A stretch of DNA of 64,000 nt from a bacterium (lineage in GTDB: Bacteria > SZUA-79 > Acidulodesulfobacterales > Acidulodesulfobacteraceae). The notes under the pieces were generated by a model. The model was given only the letters and a program-made list of their open reading frames with translations, was not told where the DNA came from and searched no databases. Where the stretch lies: positions 1 through 64,000 of the forward strand of contig JAJZJW010000009.1 in assembly GCA_021809845.1 (NCBI GenBank), written 5' to 3'. Of this stretch, positions 37,798 to 46,272 are shown in pieces. Positions within the stretch are counted from its first letter, which is position 1; every line of letters starts with the position of its first letter. The position numbers and the translations under genes were made by a program.

Positions 37798-38439
37798 TTA
37801 TTTTGCAATAATGTTAAAAGAACCGTTTTTTTTATCGTAATTATATACTTCCCCTGTACCAATCATATAATACCAGCCGTATATGTTTATTTCTTTTTTT
37901 GAATATTTTTCCTTTATAAACGGGTAAGTAAATAGATTATCCAACTGGTGTACAATATTAAATTGTTCTGTGAGCAGCGATTTATTGACACCTCCCATTC
38001 CTCTTTTTTCTTCCGCTTTTATATTATTTAAAACGTATTCTTTTACTGGATTTGCAAGTTCCAGCCACTTTCTGACATGAGGAACATTTTTAAGTTCTTC
38101 TTCAGATTTATATAATGAAGCACAGCCACCGCAGTTAGAATGTCCGCACACCACGATATTTTTAACATTAAGAACTTCAATCGCGAACTCTATCGCCGAT
38201 GTAGTAGATACATATTCCTCTGTTTCTCTATACGGAGGCACCATATTGGCAATATTTCTTACCATAAAAAGCTCGCCCGGCAGCGTTTTTGTTATAAGGC
38301 TTGGCACAACTCTCGAATCTGAACATCCGATAAATAATGTATGGGGATTTTGTCCACTCTCTAACTCAGCAAAAAGATTTTTGTGCTTTTCATAATCCTC
38401 ATTTTTAAATTTAAAAACACCCTCGAAAATATTATTCAT
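37798..38439 (-). CDS. can: Beta-class carbonic anhydrase
   Basis: 213 residues. It interconverts CO2 and bicarbonate. Zinc ligands: Cys39 in CSDSRV (with the Asp41/Arg43 dyad), and His100 and Cys103 in GHSNCGGC. The GELFMVRNIANMVPP motif is typical. Bicarbonate is a substrate of the AccC enzyme encoded 5 kb away. A GGAGG-like ribosome site precedes the ATG. It is a single-gene unit. Confidence 0.95.
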   Translation of the reverse strand: MNNIFEGVFKFKNEDYEKHKNLFAELESGQNPHTLFIGCSDSRVVPSLITKTLPGELFMVRNIANMVPPYRETEEYVSTTSAIEFAIEVLNVKNIVVCGHSNCGGCASLYKSEEELKNVPHVRKWLELANPVKEYVLNNIKAEEKRGMGGVNKSLLTEQFNIVHQLDNLFTYPFIKEKYSKKEINIYGWYYMIGTGEVYNYDKKNGSFNIIAK

Positions 38440-38806
38440 AAAAAATCCTCCAATTTATTATTATGCTTAAAATTACAGTTTAGTTAAGAAATAATATAAA
38501 ATTATAAGAAATCTATTAACATTTTTTTTAACATTTCTCATAATACCACTGTTAAATTTTTAATCATAAATTATAAAACTGGATTTAATACCGCCGACCC
38601 GCAAAAAAAATAAATTATGAACTAAAATTACAAATTGGATTTATTGTCGCCGGCTTGCAAAAAATAAATTATAAATTAAATAGGGCTATATTATTATTAT
38701 TTAAGTCATTTTAATTATAATAAAACATCATTTTAAAATCAAGCGAAAAATTAAAAATTTAAAAAAATTCTTAATAAAGTTTAGCATTGTAAAAATCTGC
38801 AATATC
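38440..38806. other. Intergenic region with a direct repeat
   Basis: The segment TAAAACTGGATTTAATACCG plus CCGACCCGCAAAAAA (38574-38610) recurs with changes at 38631-38665 (TGGATTTATTGTCGCCGGC). The rest is AT-rich. I find no gene. The promoter of the carbonic anhydrase probably lies in the left part, but I cannot define it. Confidence 0.55.
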
Positions 38807-39013
38807 TTAAATTAAAGGCGTATAGCCTGCGTTTTCTATGTTTTTCTTTATATCCTCGATATTTATATCCTCAAGCGCTAAAATAGTAGTTTCGCCTTTA
38901 GATAAAGAGGTATCGACCTCTATCACCCCTCTTACTTTATTAACCGCGTTATTGACAGAAACAACACAGTGTCCGCAAGTCATACCGGTAACATTCATTT
39001 TTATTTTCTTCAT
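38807..39013 (-). CDS. MerP/CopZ-like heavy-metal-binding protein
   Basis: 68 residues, a single HMA ferredoxin-like domain with the metal pair Cys13/Cys16 in GMTCGHC. There is no signal peptide, so it is cytosolic. It is very close to residues 1-68 of the MerA in this window (about two thirds identical by eye, same length to GY-PL), and both probably come from one duplicated domain. It is thus likely to carry Hg(II) or another soft metal to MerA, though a copper chaperone is possible. A CAGGAG ribosome site lies 6 bases before the ATG. A palindromic operator starts 18 bases upstream and is repeated four times. Confidence 0.85.
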   Translation of the reverse strand: MKKIKMNVTGMTCGHCVVSVNNAVNKVRGVIEVDTSLSKGETTILALEDINIEDIKKNIENAGYTPLI

Positions 39014-39021
39014 CGTTAACT

Positions 39022-39411
39022 CCTGGTATAATGTTCACGATACTTATAATGAACATATTGATTTAATTTGTTAAAATGTTATTATTGTTAACAAGCTTGT
39101 CTAAAAACAAGAAAGATAGTTTGTCTTCCTCTTGATATTATAATGTTCACGATATTTATCATGAACATATTGATTTAATTTGTTAAAATGTTATTATTGT
39201 TAACAAGCTTGTCTAAAAACAAGAAAGATAGTTTGTCTTCCTCTTGATATTATAATGTTCACGATATTTATCATGAACATATTGATTTAATTTGTTAAAA
39301 TGTTATTATTGTTAACAAGCTTGTCTAAAAACAAGAAAGATAGTTTGTCTTCCTTTTGATATTATAATGTTCACGATATTTATCATGAACATATTGATTT
39401 AATTTGTTAAT
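39022..39411. repeat. 112-bp tandem repeat, about 3.5 copies, each carrying a 12-2-12 palindrome
   Basis: Palindromes lie at 39031-39056, 39143-39168, 39255-39280 and 39367-39392, exactly 112 bases apart. Each has a left half ATGTTCACGATA and, 2 bases further, a right half TATCATGAACAT (the first copy is slightly diverged). The spacer holds GTTAACAAGCTTGTCTAAAA and an ACAAGAAAGATAGTTTGTCT stretch. The copy nearest the metal-binding gene abuts its ribosome site. The array amplifies an operator or promoter rather than a CRISPR: the spacers are identical. Confidence 0.92.
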
Positions 39412-39456
39412 CGGTTTCTTAACCGATTATTATATAGTATATAGAACAAAAATCAA

Positions 39457-39551
39457 TATATACTTAAATATATACTTAAATATATACTTAAATATGTACT
39501 TAAATATGTACTTAAATATATACTTAAATATATACTTAAACATGTACTTAT
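39457..39551. repeat. 14-bp AT-rich minisatellite
   Basis: The unit ATATATACTTAAAT, or its ATGTACTTAAAT variant, is repeated about seven times between the operator array and the polyphosphate promoter. Confidence 0.85.
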
Positions 39552-39626
39552 AGGTTAATTTTGGTAAATAAAAAATAAGAAAGTAATTTTTATAATTTAT
39601 AGAGGCGATTTGCGATTATGTTATAA

Positions 39627-39681
39627 TGTAACAAAAATTTAACATAATCGTAATAAAAATGTAATAATTACTTGTTATAAT
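39627..39681 (+). promoter_or_regulatory. Pho-type promoter of the ppx-ppx-ppk operon
   Basis: Four hexamers stand at exact 11-bp intervals: TGTAAC (39627), TTTAAC (39638), CGTAAT (39649) and TGTAAT (39660), each followed by five A/T bases. The last hexamer is 10 bases from TATAAT (39676-39681). Tandem 11-bp repeats replacing the -35 box and ending about 10 bp from the -10 are the known arrangement of PhoB-activated promoters. The genes it controls make and break polyphosphate. The regulator is not in the window. Confidence 0.75.
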
Positions 39682-39750
39682 ATAATTCGGTTAAGAAAGA
39701 ACAATGGCTTTAGTTATACTATATAAATATTCATATAATCGGGGAAGAAT

Positions 39751-41262
39751 ATGAAACACCTAGCGATAATCGACATCGGAAGCAATTCTATAAGCTTGCA
39801 GATTTCGGAGATTAGGAACAAGTCATACGATATTGTCGAGGATTACAAAGAAACGATAAGAATAGGTGGCGATGTATTCAAATCCGGTTCGTTTTCCGAA
39901 ACAACAGTAAAATCTATTATAGAAGTTCTTGAAAGAATGAAAGTATTAATAGATAAAAGAGGGTGGTCATTTATAAGAGCTACGGCTACCGCACCTTTCC
40001 GCGATGCTTCGAATGCCAAAGAAGTAATTGAGCTGATACGCGAAAAGGTCAATATTAATGTAGAAGTAATAGACGGCACGGAAGAAGCGAGGCTGGTCCA
40101 TCTTTTTGTTTCTGCCAACTTTCAGATAAATAATTTAAGCGCTTTAATATTAGATATAGGCGGCGGCACCACCGAGTTTATTCTATCTGTAAATGGGGAG
40201 ATTGTTTTCTCAAAAAGCGTTCCTTTGGGTATTACTAGACTTACAAGCGATTTTTTTAAAAACAACCCGCCAAAAAATGATGAAATCGTAATACTTAAAG
40301 AATACATAAACAAAACATTAGACGAAATGCCTATTAATAAATCAATAGATACGATAATTTGCACGGGTGGCACAATAAATAACATTTCTTATATTTATAA
40401 TAAAAGAGTGCATCTCAGCGATACACCTATAAAATATGTGGAAAGGAAGTTTTTAAAATTAATATATAATGAAATTAAAAACAAAACATTTGAGGACAGA
40501 ATTCAAATTGAAGGAATAGACCAACAGAGGGTTGACATAATCCAAACAGCTGCGTTAATGATGGGGTTAATATTAAACAGATCCAACCATAAGGGTTTTT
40601 TTACAATCAAAGGTGGATTAAAAAATGGACTTACTATCGATACATTAAATAAAAAGGGGATTAAAATGCATTTTCAAGAAAATGTAGATGTCCGGATGGC
40701 ACGTATTTTAGAAATAGGCTCTAAATTTTCATTTGAAGAAGAACATGCAAAACAAGTTACCAAACTGTCAAAAATACTTTTCTCAAAATTTAAAGACTTC
40801 TTTAAATTAGACGATGAAAATTGGAAACTTTTGGAAGCGGCTTCAATGCTTCACGATACCGGTAATTACATTTCTTATGACAAGCACCACAAACATTCTT
40901 ATTATTTAATTATGAATTCCGATTTAATAGGATATAACGCTAATGAAACAGAAATAATAGCCAACATTGCAAGATATCATAGGAAAAGCCCTCCTAAAAA
41001 AAGTCATGAAGACTATAAAAATCTTTCCGGCAAAACCAGAAATTTAATAAAAAAATTGTCGGCAATACTTAGAATTGCGGATGCCTTAGACCTTTCACAT
41101 AAATCGCTGGTAGCGGATATAAATGTAAAAATCAATGACGATATAATTGAAATTTTGCCTATACCTGAAAAAAATAAAAAAATAGATTTAGAAATTCAAA
41201 GTTCCGAAGCCAAGAAAGATTTGCTCGAATCAATAACAAAAAGGCAGGTAATCGTAAAATAG
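39751..41262 (+). CDS. ppx: Exopolyphosphatase/GppA phosphatase with C-terminal HD domain
   Basis: 503 residues. The N-terminal ASKHA fold has the phosphate loops IDIGSNSISLQI (residues 6-17), ATAPFRDA and LILDIGGGTTEFIL. The C-terminal half is an HD-type metal domain: EEEHAKQV, LLEAASMLHDTGNYISYDKHHKHS and LRIADALD. This is the domain order of long Ppx/GppA enzymes, which remove terminal phosphate from polyphosphate or pppGpp. A GGGGAAG ribosome site precedes the ATG. It is the first gene of an operon with a second ppx-like gene and ppk. Which substrate is preferred cannot be told. Confidence 0.9.
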   Translation: MKHLAIIDIGSNSISLQISEIRNKSYDIVEDYKETIRIGGDVFKSGSFSETTVKSIIEVLERMKVLIDKRGWSFIRATATAPFRDASNAKEVIELIREKVNINVEVIDGTEEARLVHLFVSANFQINNLSALILDIGGGTTEFILSVNGEIVFSKSVPLGITRLTSDFFKNNPPKNDEIVILKEYINKTLDEMPINKSIDTIICTGGTINNISYIYNKRVHLSDTPIKYVERKFLKLIYNEIKNKTFEDRIQIEGIDQQRVDIIQTAALMMGLILNRSNHKGFFTIKGGLKNGLTIDTLNKKGIKMHFQENVDVRMARILEIGSKFSFEEEHAKQVTKLSKILFSKFKDFFKLDDENWKLLEAASMLHDTGNYISYDKHHKHSYYLIMNSDLIGYNANETEIIANIARYHRKSPPKKSHEDYKNLSGKTRNLIKKLSAILRIADALDLSHKSLVADINVKINDDIIEILPIPEKNKKIDLEIQSSEAKKDLLESITKRQVIVK

Positions 41263-41309
41263 AAGAAAAAATTTTTGCAATAATAAATATTGGCACAAGC
41301 GCCTTTAGA

Positions 41310-42782
41310 ATGCATATAGGCGAATTTACGGGTAAAAAAGAAAAAACAATAGAATATCTCGTAAAATCGCTCTCTATAGGCAAGGATACCTTTACAGAAG
41401 GATATATATCTCTTGAGAATATCTATAAAGCCGTTGAAATTTTAAGCGGTTTTGGTAATAAACTCGATGAATATGGCCTACGGAAAAATTATAGGGCACT
41501 TTGCACCAGCGGAGTAAGAGAAGCTTCAAACGGATATTTTTTTATAGACCATGTCAGGATAAATACGGGTATCGAGCTAGAAATTTTAGAACCGTCCGAC
41601 GAGATTTATATTAAATATTTAGGGGTTAAAAATGCTATACCTAAAATTGACGATTATGAAAAGAACGGACTTTTATTTACAAATATCTCCAGCGGAAATG
41701 TATTTATAAACATCCTAAAGAAAGAAAGGTTAATATTGTCACAGTCTCTTCCTTACGGCAGTATCAGATTAACGCAAATTTTCAAAGACATTCCAGTTCA
41801 AAAACGCCACAAAGCTTACGAACAGGATATAGGCAAAATGGTACGCACATTAAAAAATCTTTTGCCAAAAAAAACGAACTTAATAAAATATATGGTAAGC
41901 TCCGGCAGTTCTATTGCCACTATACTAGACGTAATAAACCCGCAGAAAGATATAATCACCAAAAAAGAATTGATATCAACATACAACCGGATTAAAGAAA
42001 TGGGTACAGATGAAATAATGAATAATTTTAAGCTAAGGCAATCACAAATAGAAATATTAGTGCCCACATTAATAACATATTTAAAAATAATGGATTTTGC
42101 AGGTACCGGTTTTTTCCATTTTACAAGAAATAGTTTTCCGCATTCCATGTTCCTTTACTATTCTAAAAAAATAAAGGACCCGAGACTGTACAATAGATTT
42201 AAAAACACTTTATATTATATAGGGGAAAAATATTCGTTCGATGAAAATCATGCAAAAACTGTAGCTAAATTTGCATTAAAACTATTTAGTAAATTAAAAA
42301 AAATACATTCTTTAAAATGGAAAGATCGACAGCTTTTAGAATCGGCGGCAATTCTTCACGATACAGGATATATTATAGATGCTAAACATCATGAAAAACA
42401 TTCCTATAATATAGCAAAATCTATTGAATTTCCCGGCTATTCTAAAGAATTTATAGAAATGATGGCTATTATCTCATCTTTACACAAGGAAAAATATGAC
42501 ATAAATAATAACTATGAGGTTCCTTCCAATCTTCCAATAGAAAAACGGCTTATAATTTATAAATTAACAAGTATTTTAAGGATTGCCGATGCATTAGACG
42601 CCAGCCATGAGCAGTTGATAACCGATTTTGATATAAAAATCGAGTCAAACAATATTTACATAAAAACAAATGCAAAAAAATATCCGTATTTAGAATATTT
42701 TTCGTTTAATAAAAAAAGTAAAATATTCACAAGAATATTCGGAGCGAAAATAACGCTTGAAATCAACTCCAATTTTAAATAA
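41310..42782 (+). CDS. Second Ppx/GppA-like protein with HD domain
   Basis: 490 residues from the first ATG, but coding clearly starts earlier: the in-frame codons before 41310 read EEKIFAIINIGTSAFR, the counterpart of KHLAIIDIGSNSIS in the first ppx. No ATG, GTG or TTG is available there; ATA at 41259 (overlapping the previous stop) or ATT at 41271 are the only options, unless the sequence has an error. The C-terminal HD motif (AAILHDTGYIIDAKHHEKHS, LRIADALDASHE) is intact, but the ASKHA loops are weaker: LFTNISSGNVFI replaces the usual D-GGGS-E pattern. It may be a regulatory or inactive paralogue that pairs with the first. Confidence 0.8.
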   Translation: MHIGEFTGKKEKTIEYLVKSLSIGKDTFTEGYISLENIYKAVEILSGFGNKLDEYGLRKNYRALCTSGVREASNGYFFIDHVRINTGIELEILEPSDEIYIKYLGVKNAIPKIDDYEKNGLLFTNISSGNVFINILKKERLILSQSLPYGSIRLTQIFKDIPVQKRHKAYEQDIGKMVRTLKNLLPKKTNLIKYMVSSGSSIATILDVINPQKDIITKKELISTYNRIKEMGTDEIMNNFKLRQSQIEILVPTLITYLKIMDFAGTGFFHFTRNSFPHSMFLYYSKKIKDPRLYNRFKNTLYYIGEKYSFDENHAKTVAKFALKLFSKLKKIHSLKWKDRQLLESAAILHDTGYIIDAKHHEKHSYNIAKSIEFPGYSKEFIEMMAIISSLHKEKYDINNNYEVPSNLPIEKRLIIYKLTSILRIADALDASHEQLITDFDIKIESNNIYIKTNAKKYPYLEYFSFNKKSKIFTRIFGAKITLEINSNFK

Positions 42783-42943
42783 AAATCCTATTATAAACAG
42801 AGAAATCAGCTGGCTTTATTTTATAAAAAAAGCAAAATATTCACAAGAATATTCGGAGCGAAAATAACGCTTGAAATCAACTCCAATTTTAAATAAAAAT
42901 CCTATTATAAACAGAGAAATCAGCTGGCTTTATTTCAACCAAA
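42712..42943. repeat. 114-bp tandem duplication at the ppx-ppk junction
   Basis: The block containing AAAATATTCACAAGAATATT, the second ppx stop, and CCTATTATAAACAGAGAAAT is present twice, 114 bases apart. Copy 1 ends the ppx-like gene; copy 2 holds the TTG start of ppk. At 38 codons the duplication is in frame, so both genes stay intact. Before it, ppk would have started inside the last codons of the ppx-like gene. Confidence 0.93.
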
Positions 42944-44892
42944 GAGTTCTTTATACCACACTTGAGCAAAGTATTCCCCTGCTGAATAGACTGAATTTTC
43001 TTGCAATTTTTTCTTCTAATCTCGATGAATTTTACATGATAAGGGTTGCGGGAGTAAAAGAACAAATAGAAGCAGGTTATAAGCCCGCAAATGAGGGTGA
43101 AATTCCGCCGACAGAGTTGTTAACTCATATAAATGAATTTTCTCAGAGACTTACAGATGAACAGCAAGATATTTTTAGAGCTATAAAAAAGGAAAGTAAA
43201 AAAAGAGGCATAGTATTTTTAGATACAATAGAAGGAGAAATATTAGAATATGCTGAAGATATATGGCTGCAACAGATATTGCCGGCAATTTCACCGGTAA
43301 TCGTGGGACCTGCCAGCCCTTTTCCATTCATAGGCAACAAAAGATTAACCGTACTTATAAAGTTGCGGAAAGATTTATTGACATACTATTCCGTAATTAC
43401 TTCAGAAAATCTGGCTCGAATATATAAAATCCGTCTTAACAACAATATATTTGTACTATTTCTGGAGCAAATCATAAAGAAATTTATCGGACGATTATAT
43501 CATGGATATTCTATAAACGATTGTCATGTTATAAGAATCACGAGAAATGCCGATTTAACAATAGAAGAAGGTGCGGAAGACCTGTTAAAAACTATAGAAC
43601 ATCAGCTTTCCGAAAGAAGGAAAGGTGAAATAGTCAGGGTTGAAACAGACTCTGTTTTAAGCGGCGAGATTTTATCCTTTCTACAAAAAAAATTAAATTT
43701 CGACAAAGGGGATGTAATTTACGTAAAAGGCACGCTTGATTTGAGTTTTTTATGGGAATTAAAGCTCGAAAGGGCTTCGCTTACATATAAACCTTTAAAA
43801 CAATATATACCGGCGGATATTCGTTTAAACTCCTCTATTTTTAAAAGAATTATGAAAAAAGATATAATTTTATACCGTCCATATCAGGATTTTTCTCTTA
43901 TTACGAAGTTAGTTGAAATTGCTGCTAACGACTCCAATGTTATTGCGTTAAAAATGACTTTATATAGGACAAATACCAATTCTAACATCATTAAAAATCT
44001 TATAAAAGCTGCTCATAACGGAAAGCGGGTAAGTGCGGTTATTGAACTTAAGGCACGCTTCGATGAAGAAAACAACATCGGTTGGGCTAAATTATTAGAA
44101 GACGCGGGTTGTATAGTTACTTATGGATTTATGAATTTAAAAATACATGCCAAAAGTTTGCTAATCGTCAGAAAAGAAAATAAAAAAATTGTTAGATATT
44201 GCCATATATCAACCGGTAACTATAATGAGATAACTTCTAAGGTTTATACGGACGTGGATTATATTACCGCAGATGAACAGGTTGGCATGGATATATCCGC
44301 TCTGTTTAATAATTTAATGGGATACTCGGATTTTACTAACTACAAGAGAATATCGGTTGCCCCTGCAATGCTCAGAAACGACTTAATAAAACTAATCGAT
44401 GAAGAAATTAAAAACGCAAAAAAGGGGCTCTCGGCAAAAATTATTGCCAAAATAAATACGCTCACTGATAAACAAATTATATCAAAACTATATGAAGCCT
44501 CTAATGCAGGAGTTAAAATAATATTGATAGTCAGGGGTATTTGCAGCCTCATGCCCGGGTTGCCCGGTGTAAGTGAAAATATAGAGGTAAAAAGCATTAT
44601 AGGACGTTTTCTGGAACATTCGAGAATATTATATTTTTATGCCGGCGGAAAAGAAAGGATATTTTTTTCCACTGCTGATTGGATGGAAAGAAACATGAAC
44701 GGTAGGGTTGAATTATTAATCGAAATATTTGAAACTGATGCAAAAGAAAAATTAAAAAAAATATTGGAATATAACCTAAAAGATAATGCGAGAGCATGGA
44801 TACTTCAAGAAGACCGCTATACAAAGGCGGAACCATCAGATACTGATACCCCGTTTAATTGCCAGGAATATCTGATGGAACATCCGCTATAA
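42871..44892 (+). CDS. ppk: Polyphosphate kinase 1
   Basis: 673 residues, normal length, starting at TTG. Ppk1 reversibly adds the gamma-phosphate of ATP to polyphosphate on the inner membrane face. N-terminal NREISWLYFNQRVL, then FLAIFSSNLDEFYMIRVAG; the phosphorylated histidine is in LKIHAKSLLIV, with ISTGNYNEITSKVYTD after it, and the second catalytic His in LEHSRILYFYAGG. The C-terminal phospholipase D-like domains are complete. It is third in an operon behind a Pho-type promoter, so synthesis and breakdown of polyphosphate are regulated together. Confidence 0.95.
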   Translation: MKSTPILNKNPIINREISWLYFNQRVLYTTLEQSIPLLNRLNFLAIFSSNLDEFYMIRVAGVKEQIEAGYKPANEGEIPPTELLTHINEFSQRLTDEQQDIFRAIKKESKKRGIVFLDTIEGEILEYAEDIWLQQILPAISPVIVGPASPFPFIGNKRLTVLIKLRKDLLTYYSVITSENLARIYKIRLNNNIFVLFLEQIIKKFIGRLYHGYSINDCHVIRITRNADLTIEEGAEDLLKTIEHQLSERRKGEIVRVETDSVLSGEILSFLQKKLNFDKGDVIYVKGTLDLSFLWELKLERASLTYKPLKQYIPADIRLNSSIFKRIMKKDIILYRPYQDFSLITKLVEIAANDSNVIALKMTLYRTNTNSNIIKNLIKAAHNGKRVSAVIELKARFDEENNIGWAKLLEDAGCIVTYGFMNLKIHAKSLLIVRKENKKIVRYCHISTGNYNEITSKVYTDVDYITADEQVGMDISALFNNLMGYSDFTNYKRISVAPAMLRNDLIKLIDEEIKNAKKGLSAKIIAKINTLTDKQIISKLYEASNAGVKIILIVRGICSLMPGLPGVSENIEVKSIIGRFLEHSRILYFYAGGKERIFFSTADWMERNMNGRVELLIEIFETDAKEKLKKILEYNLKDNARAWILQEDRYTKAEPSDTDTPFNCQEYLMEHPL

Positions 44893-45008
44893 AACTATTA
44901 TTTATTTTGGTATTAATTTAATTTCTACCTTCAGCGGTTGTCGGAACGCTCATCTACATCGGTAAAAACTATTATTTATTTTGGTGTTAATTTAATTCTG
45001 ATATTAAT

Positions 45009-45317
45009 TTAATTTGACGAATGTCTGTATTGCACAAAGCAGGCATGTCTCTGCCGCCTGATGGCTATAAAATTCTGTTTATTATTTGCTCTGAGTTGCT
45101 TAAAACAAGCCTTACGGTCTTGCCCCCGCTGCATAGACCTGCACGCCTGCCTTTGAGACCTGATAGATTTAAAAAAAGCTTTATTAGAGAGCCTAACCTG
45201 ACGCAAACACGATTTTAGAGCCGGATTAAACCGGCTGTTCCGTCCCCATGCAAAAGAAGGAACCGCTAAAACGGTTAAAGATAGGAACAGTAAAAAAATG
45301 TATCCCATATTTTTCAT
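45009..45317 (-). CDS. Small exported Arg/Cys-rich protein
   Basis: 102 residues from the ATG at 45317, chosen because GGAGG lies just before it (an upstream ATG at 45329 overlaps that site). The signal peptide is MKNMGYIFLLFLSL..., cut after PSFA near residue 24. The mature protein is very basic, with four cysteines in repeated contexts (SCLRQVR, QACRSM, KACFKQLR, HACFVQYR) and two similar halves (SNKAFFKSIRSQRQACR and NNKQNFIAIRRQRHACF). Periplasmic metal or DNA/polyanion binding is conceivable; I know no family. It is preceded by a Pho-like promoter and then by a 12-2-12 operator, an unusual double control. Confidence 0.65.
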   Translation of the reverse strand: MKNMGYIFLLFLSLTVLAVPSFAWGRNSRFNPALKSCLRQVRLSNKAFFKSIRSQRQACRSMQRGQDRKACFKQLRANNKQNFIAIRRQRHACFVQYRHSSN

Positions 45318-45363
45318 ATTTTCCTCCATAAGCTAAAAGTTAAATTATAAATAATGCTTTACA

Positions 45364-45389
45364 ATGTTCACTGTAATTACCTTGAACAT
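45364..45389. promoter_or_regulatory. 12-2-12 palindromic operator before the Arg/Cys-rich gene
   Basis: Left half ATGTTCACTGTA, 2 bases, right half TACCTTGAACAT: 10 of 12 positions pair. It is the same design as the operators at 39.0-39.4 kb and 48.37 kb, and the flank on the gene-distal side (TTTGTTAATTTGATTAATTT) is also shared. Confidence 0.7.
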
Positions 45390-45441
45390 GATTTGTTAAT
45401 TTGATTAATTTTTTATTGTAATCAATACCGATTATTTTACT

Positions 45442-45485
45442 ATTATGCCATATTATTATAACAATTTTATGACGTTTATGTTAAA
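45442..45485 (-). promoter_or_regulatory. Pho-like promoter upstream of the Arg/Cys-rich gene
   Basis: On the minus strand TTTAAC (45485-45480), CGTCAT (45474-45469) and TGTTAT (45463-45458) are 11 bp apart, and the last is exactly 10 bases from CATAAT (45447-45442). This is the same geometry as in front of ppx. Transcription would start near 45435 and run through the palindrome to the gene at 45317. Confidence 0.55.
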
Positions 45486-45489
45486 TTTT

Positions 45490-45865
45490 GGTAATATAAT
45501 AAATATTTAAAAATTAAAGAATCACTTCTTCTAATAAAATAGCAGCTATTCTTAAAACGGTTGCCAATTTCCTATGTCTTAATGAAAAACAGAACATATA
45601 ACCCATAATATTATTAAAAATATTCATTTTAAGTCTATAGATCGTAGCCCCCCTGTTTACTACAAGGGGATAGATTTACCTCCGTTATTTTGCAAGTTTA
45701 ATTTGTTTGATTTGGATAATTTAGGGGTAAAGATTGCTGCGCTACGTATCTTTAAAGAGGAAACAGCAGGGACAGAGACAGGAGAGCGATATTTCTAAAT
45801 TATTCCTGTAAAAACTATTTTTAATAAACTTAAAAAATTTGCTTAATATTTTTATTAGCATAAAA
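45490..45865. other. Spacer with an unassigned open stretch
   Basis: From 45586 to 45798 the plus strand is open for 70 codons (ending TAGTETGERYF) but has no start codon or ribosome site and matches no family I know. The region is slightly richer in GC than its surroundings and might be a decayed gene. It may mark the left boundary of the conjugative element; no direct repeat or integrase was seen. Confidence 0.3.
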
Positions 45866-46147
45866 TTATTTTAAAACCTGTGTATCAGTAACTGGCGAGA
45901 TATTATTAACCTCTATATTTTTGCAATATTTTTTACGCCAGGTAAAATATCCTTTTATATATATAACTATTATAACAAAGTTTAATACTAATAATCCAAT
46001 TAAATTAGAGTTAATGCCTATCGCAATCCAAATAATACTGCTTGTTACTCCGACTAAAAATCCCGTCTTTTTTAAATCCGTTATAAGCCAGATGGAATAT
46101 AATGATAATATTGTAGCTACCCAGTCAAGTGCATTCCATAATGTCAT
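45866..46147 (-). CDS. Small integral membrane protein, PnuC-like half
   Basis: 93 residues with three membrane segments (about 8-25, 30-46 and 50-68) and a basic cytoplasmic tail. The pattern W..TILSLYSIWLI....GFLVG..SSIIW...GI resembles single-repeat transporters of the PnuC/SemiSWEET type. PnuC proteins carry nicotinamide riboside and have about 220 residues, so this would be a half-size unit that must oligomerise. It is the last gene on the minus strand of the conjugative-element region. The substrate is not known. Confidence 0.6.
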   Translation of the reverse strand: MTLWNALDWVATILSLYSIWLITDLKKTGFLVGVTSSIIWIAIGINSNLIGLLVLNFVIIVIYIKGYFTWRKKYCKNIEVNNISPVTDTQVLK

Positions 46148-46174
46148 ATTAATATTATCCCTTCAATATTTATA

Positions 46175-46272
46175 TTATAAACTCGCTATTTTTTTAAAAT
46201 GTTCCGTCTTGTTGCTTTTTTATTTATAAACTCGCTATTTTTTTAAAATGTTCCGTCTTGTTGCTTTTTTTT
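46175..46272. repeat. 49-bp tandem duplication at the end of the HAD gene
   Basis: The segment TTATAAACTCGCTATTTTTT plus TAAAATGTTCCGTCTTGTTG occurs at 46175 and again at 46224. The second copy encodes the last residues of the HAD protein; the first lies between it and the membrane protein gene. Confidence 0.92.

Noticed and set aside
38440-38806. Pho-type promoter for the carbonic anhydrase
   Set aside because: TGTTAA-like hexamers occur, but at 12-bp or irregular spacing, not in 11-bp phase.
39022-39411. CRISPR-like array
   Set aside because: The intervals between palindromes are identical to each other, so there are no unique spacers; it is a plain tandem repeat.
39022-39411. Iterons or a replication origin
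   Set aside because: Units of 112 bp are far longer than iterons, no Rep or DnaA boxes are nearby, and single copies precede other genes.
39751-42782. One fused double Ppx protein
   Set aside because: A stop and a change of frame separate the two; both halves have complete HD domains and the arrangement fits two genes.
45586-45798. A 70-codon open stretch
   Set aside because: No start codon, no ribosome site and no recognisable family.
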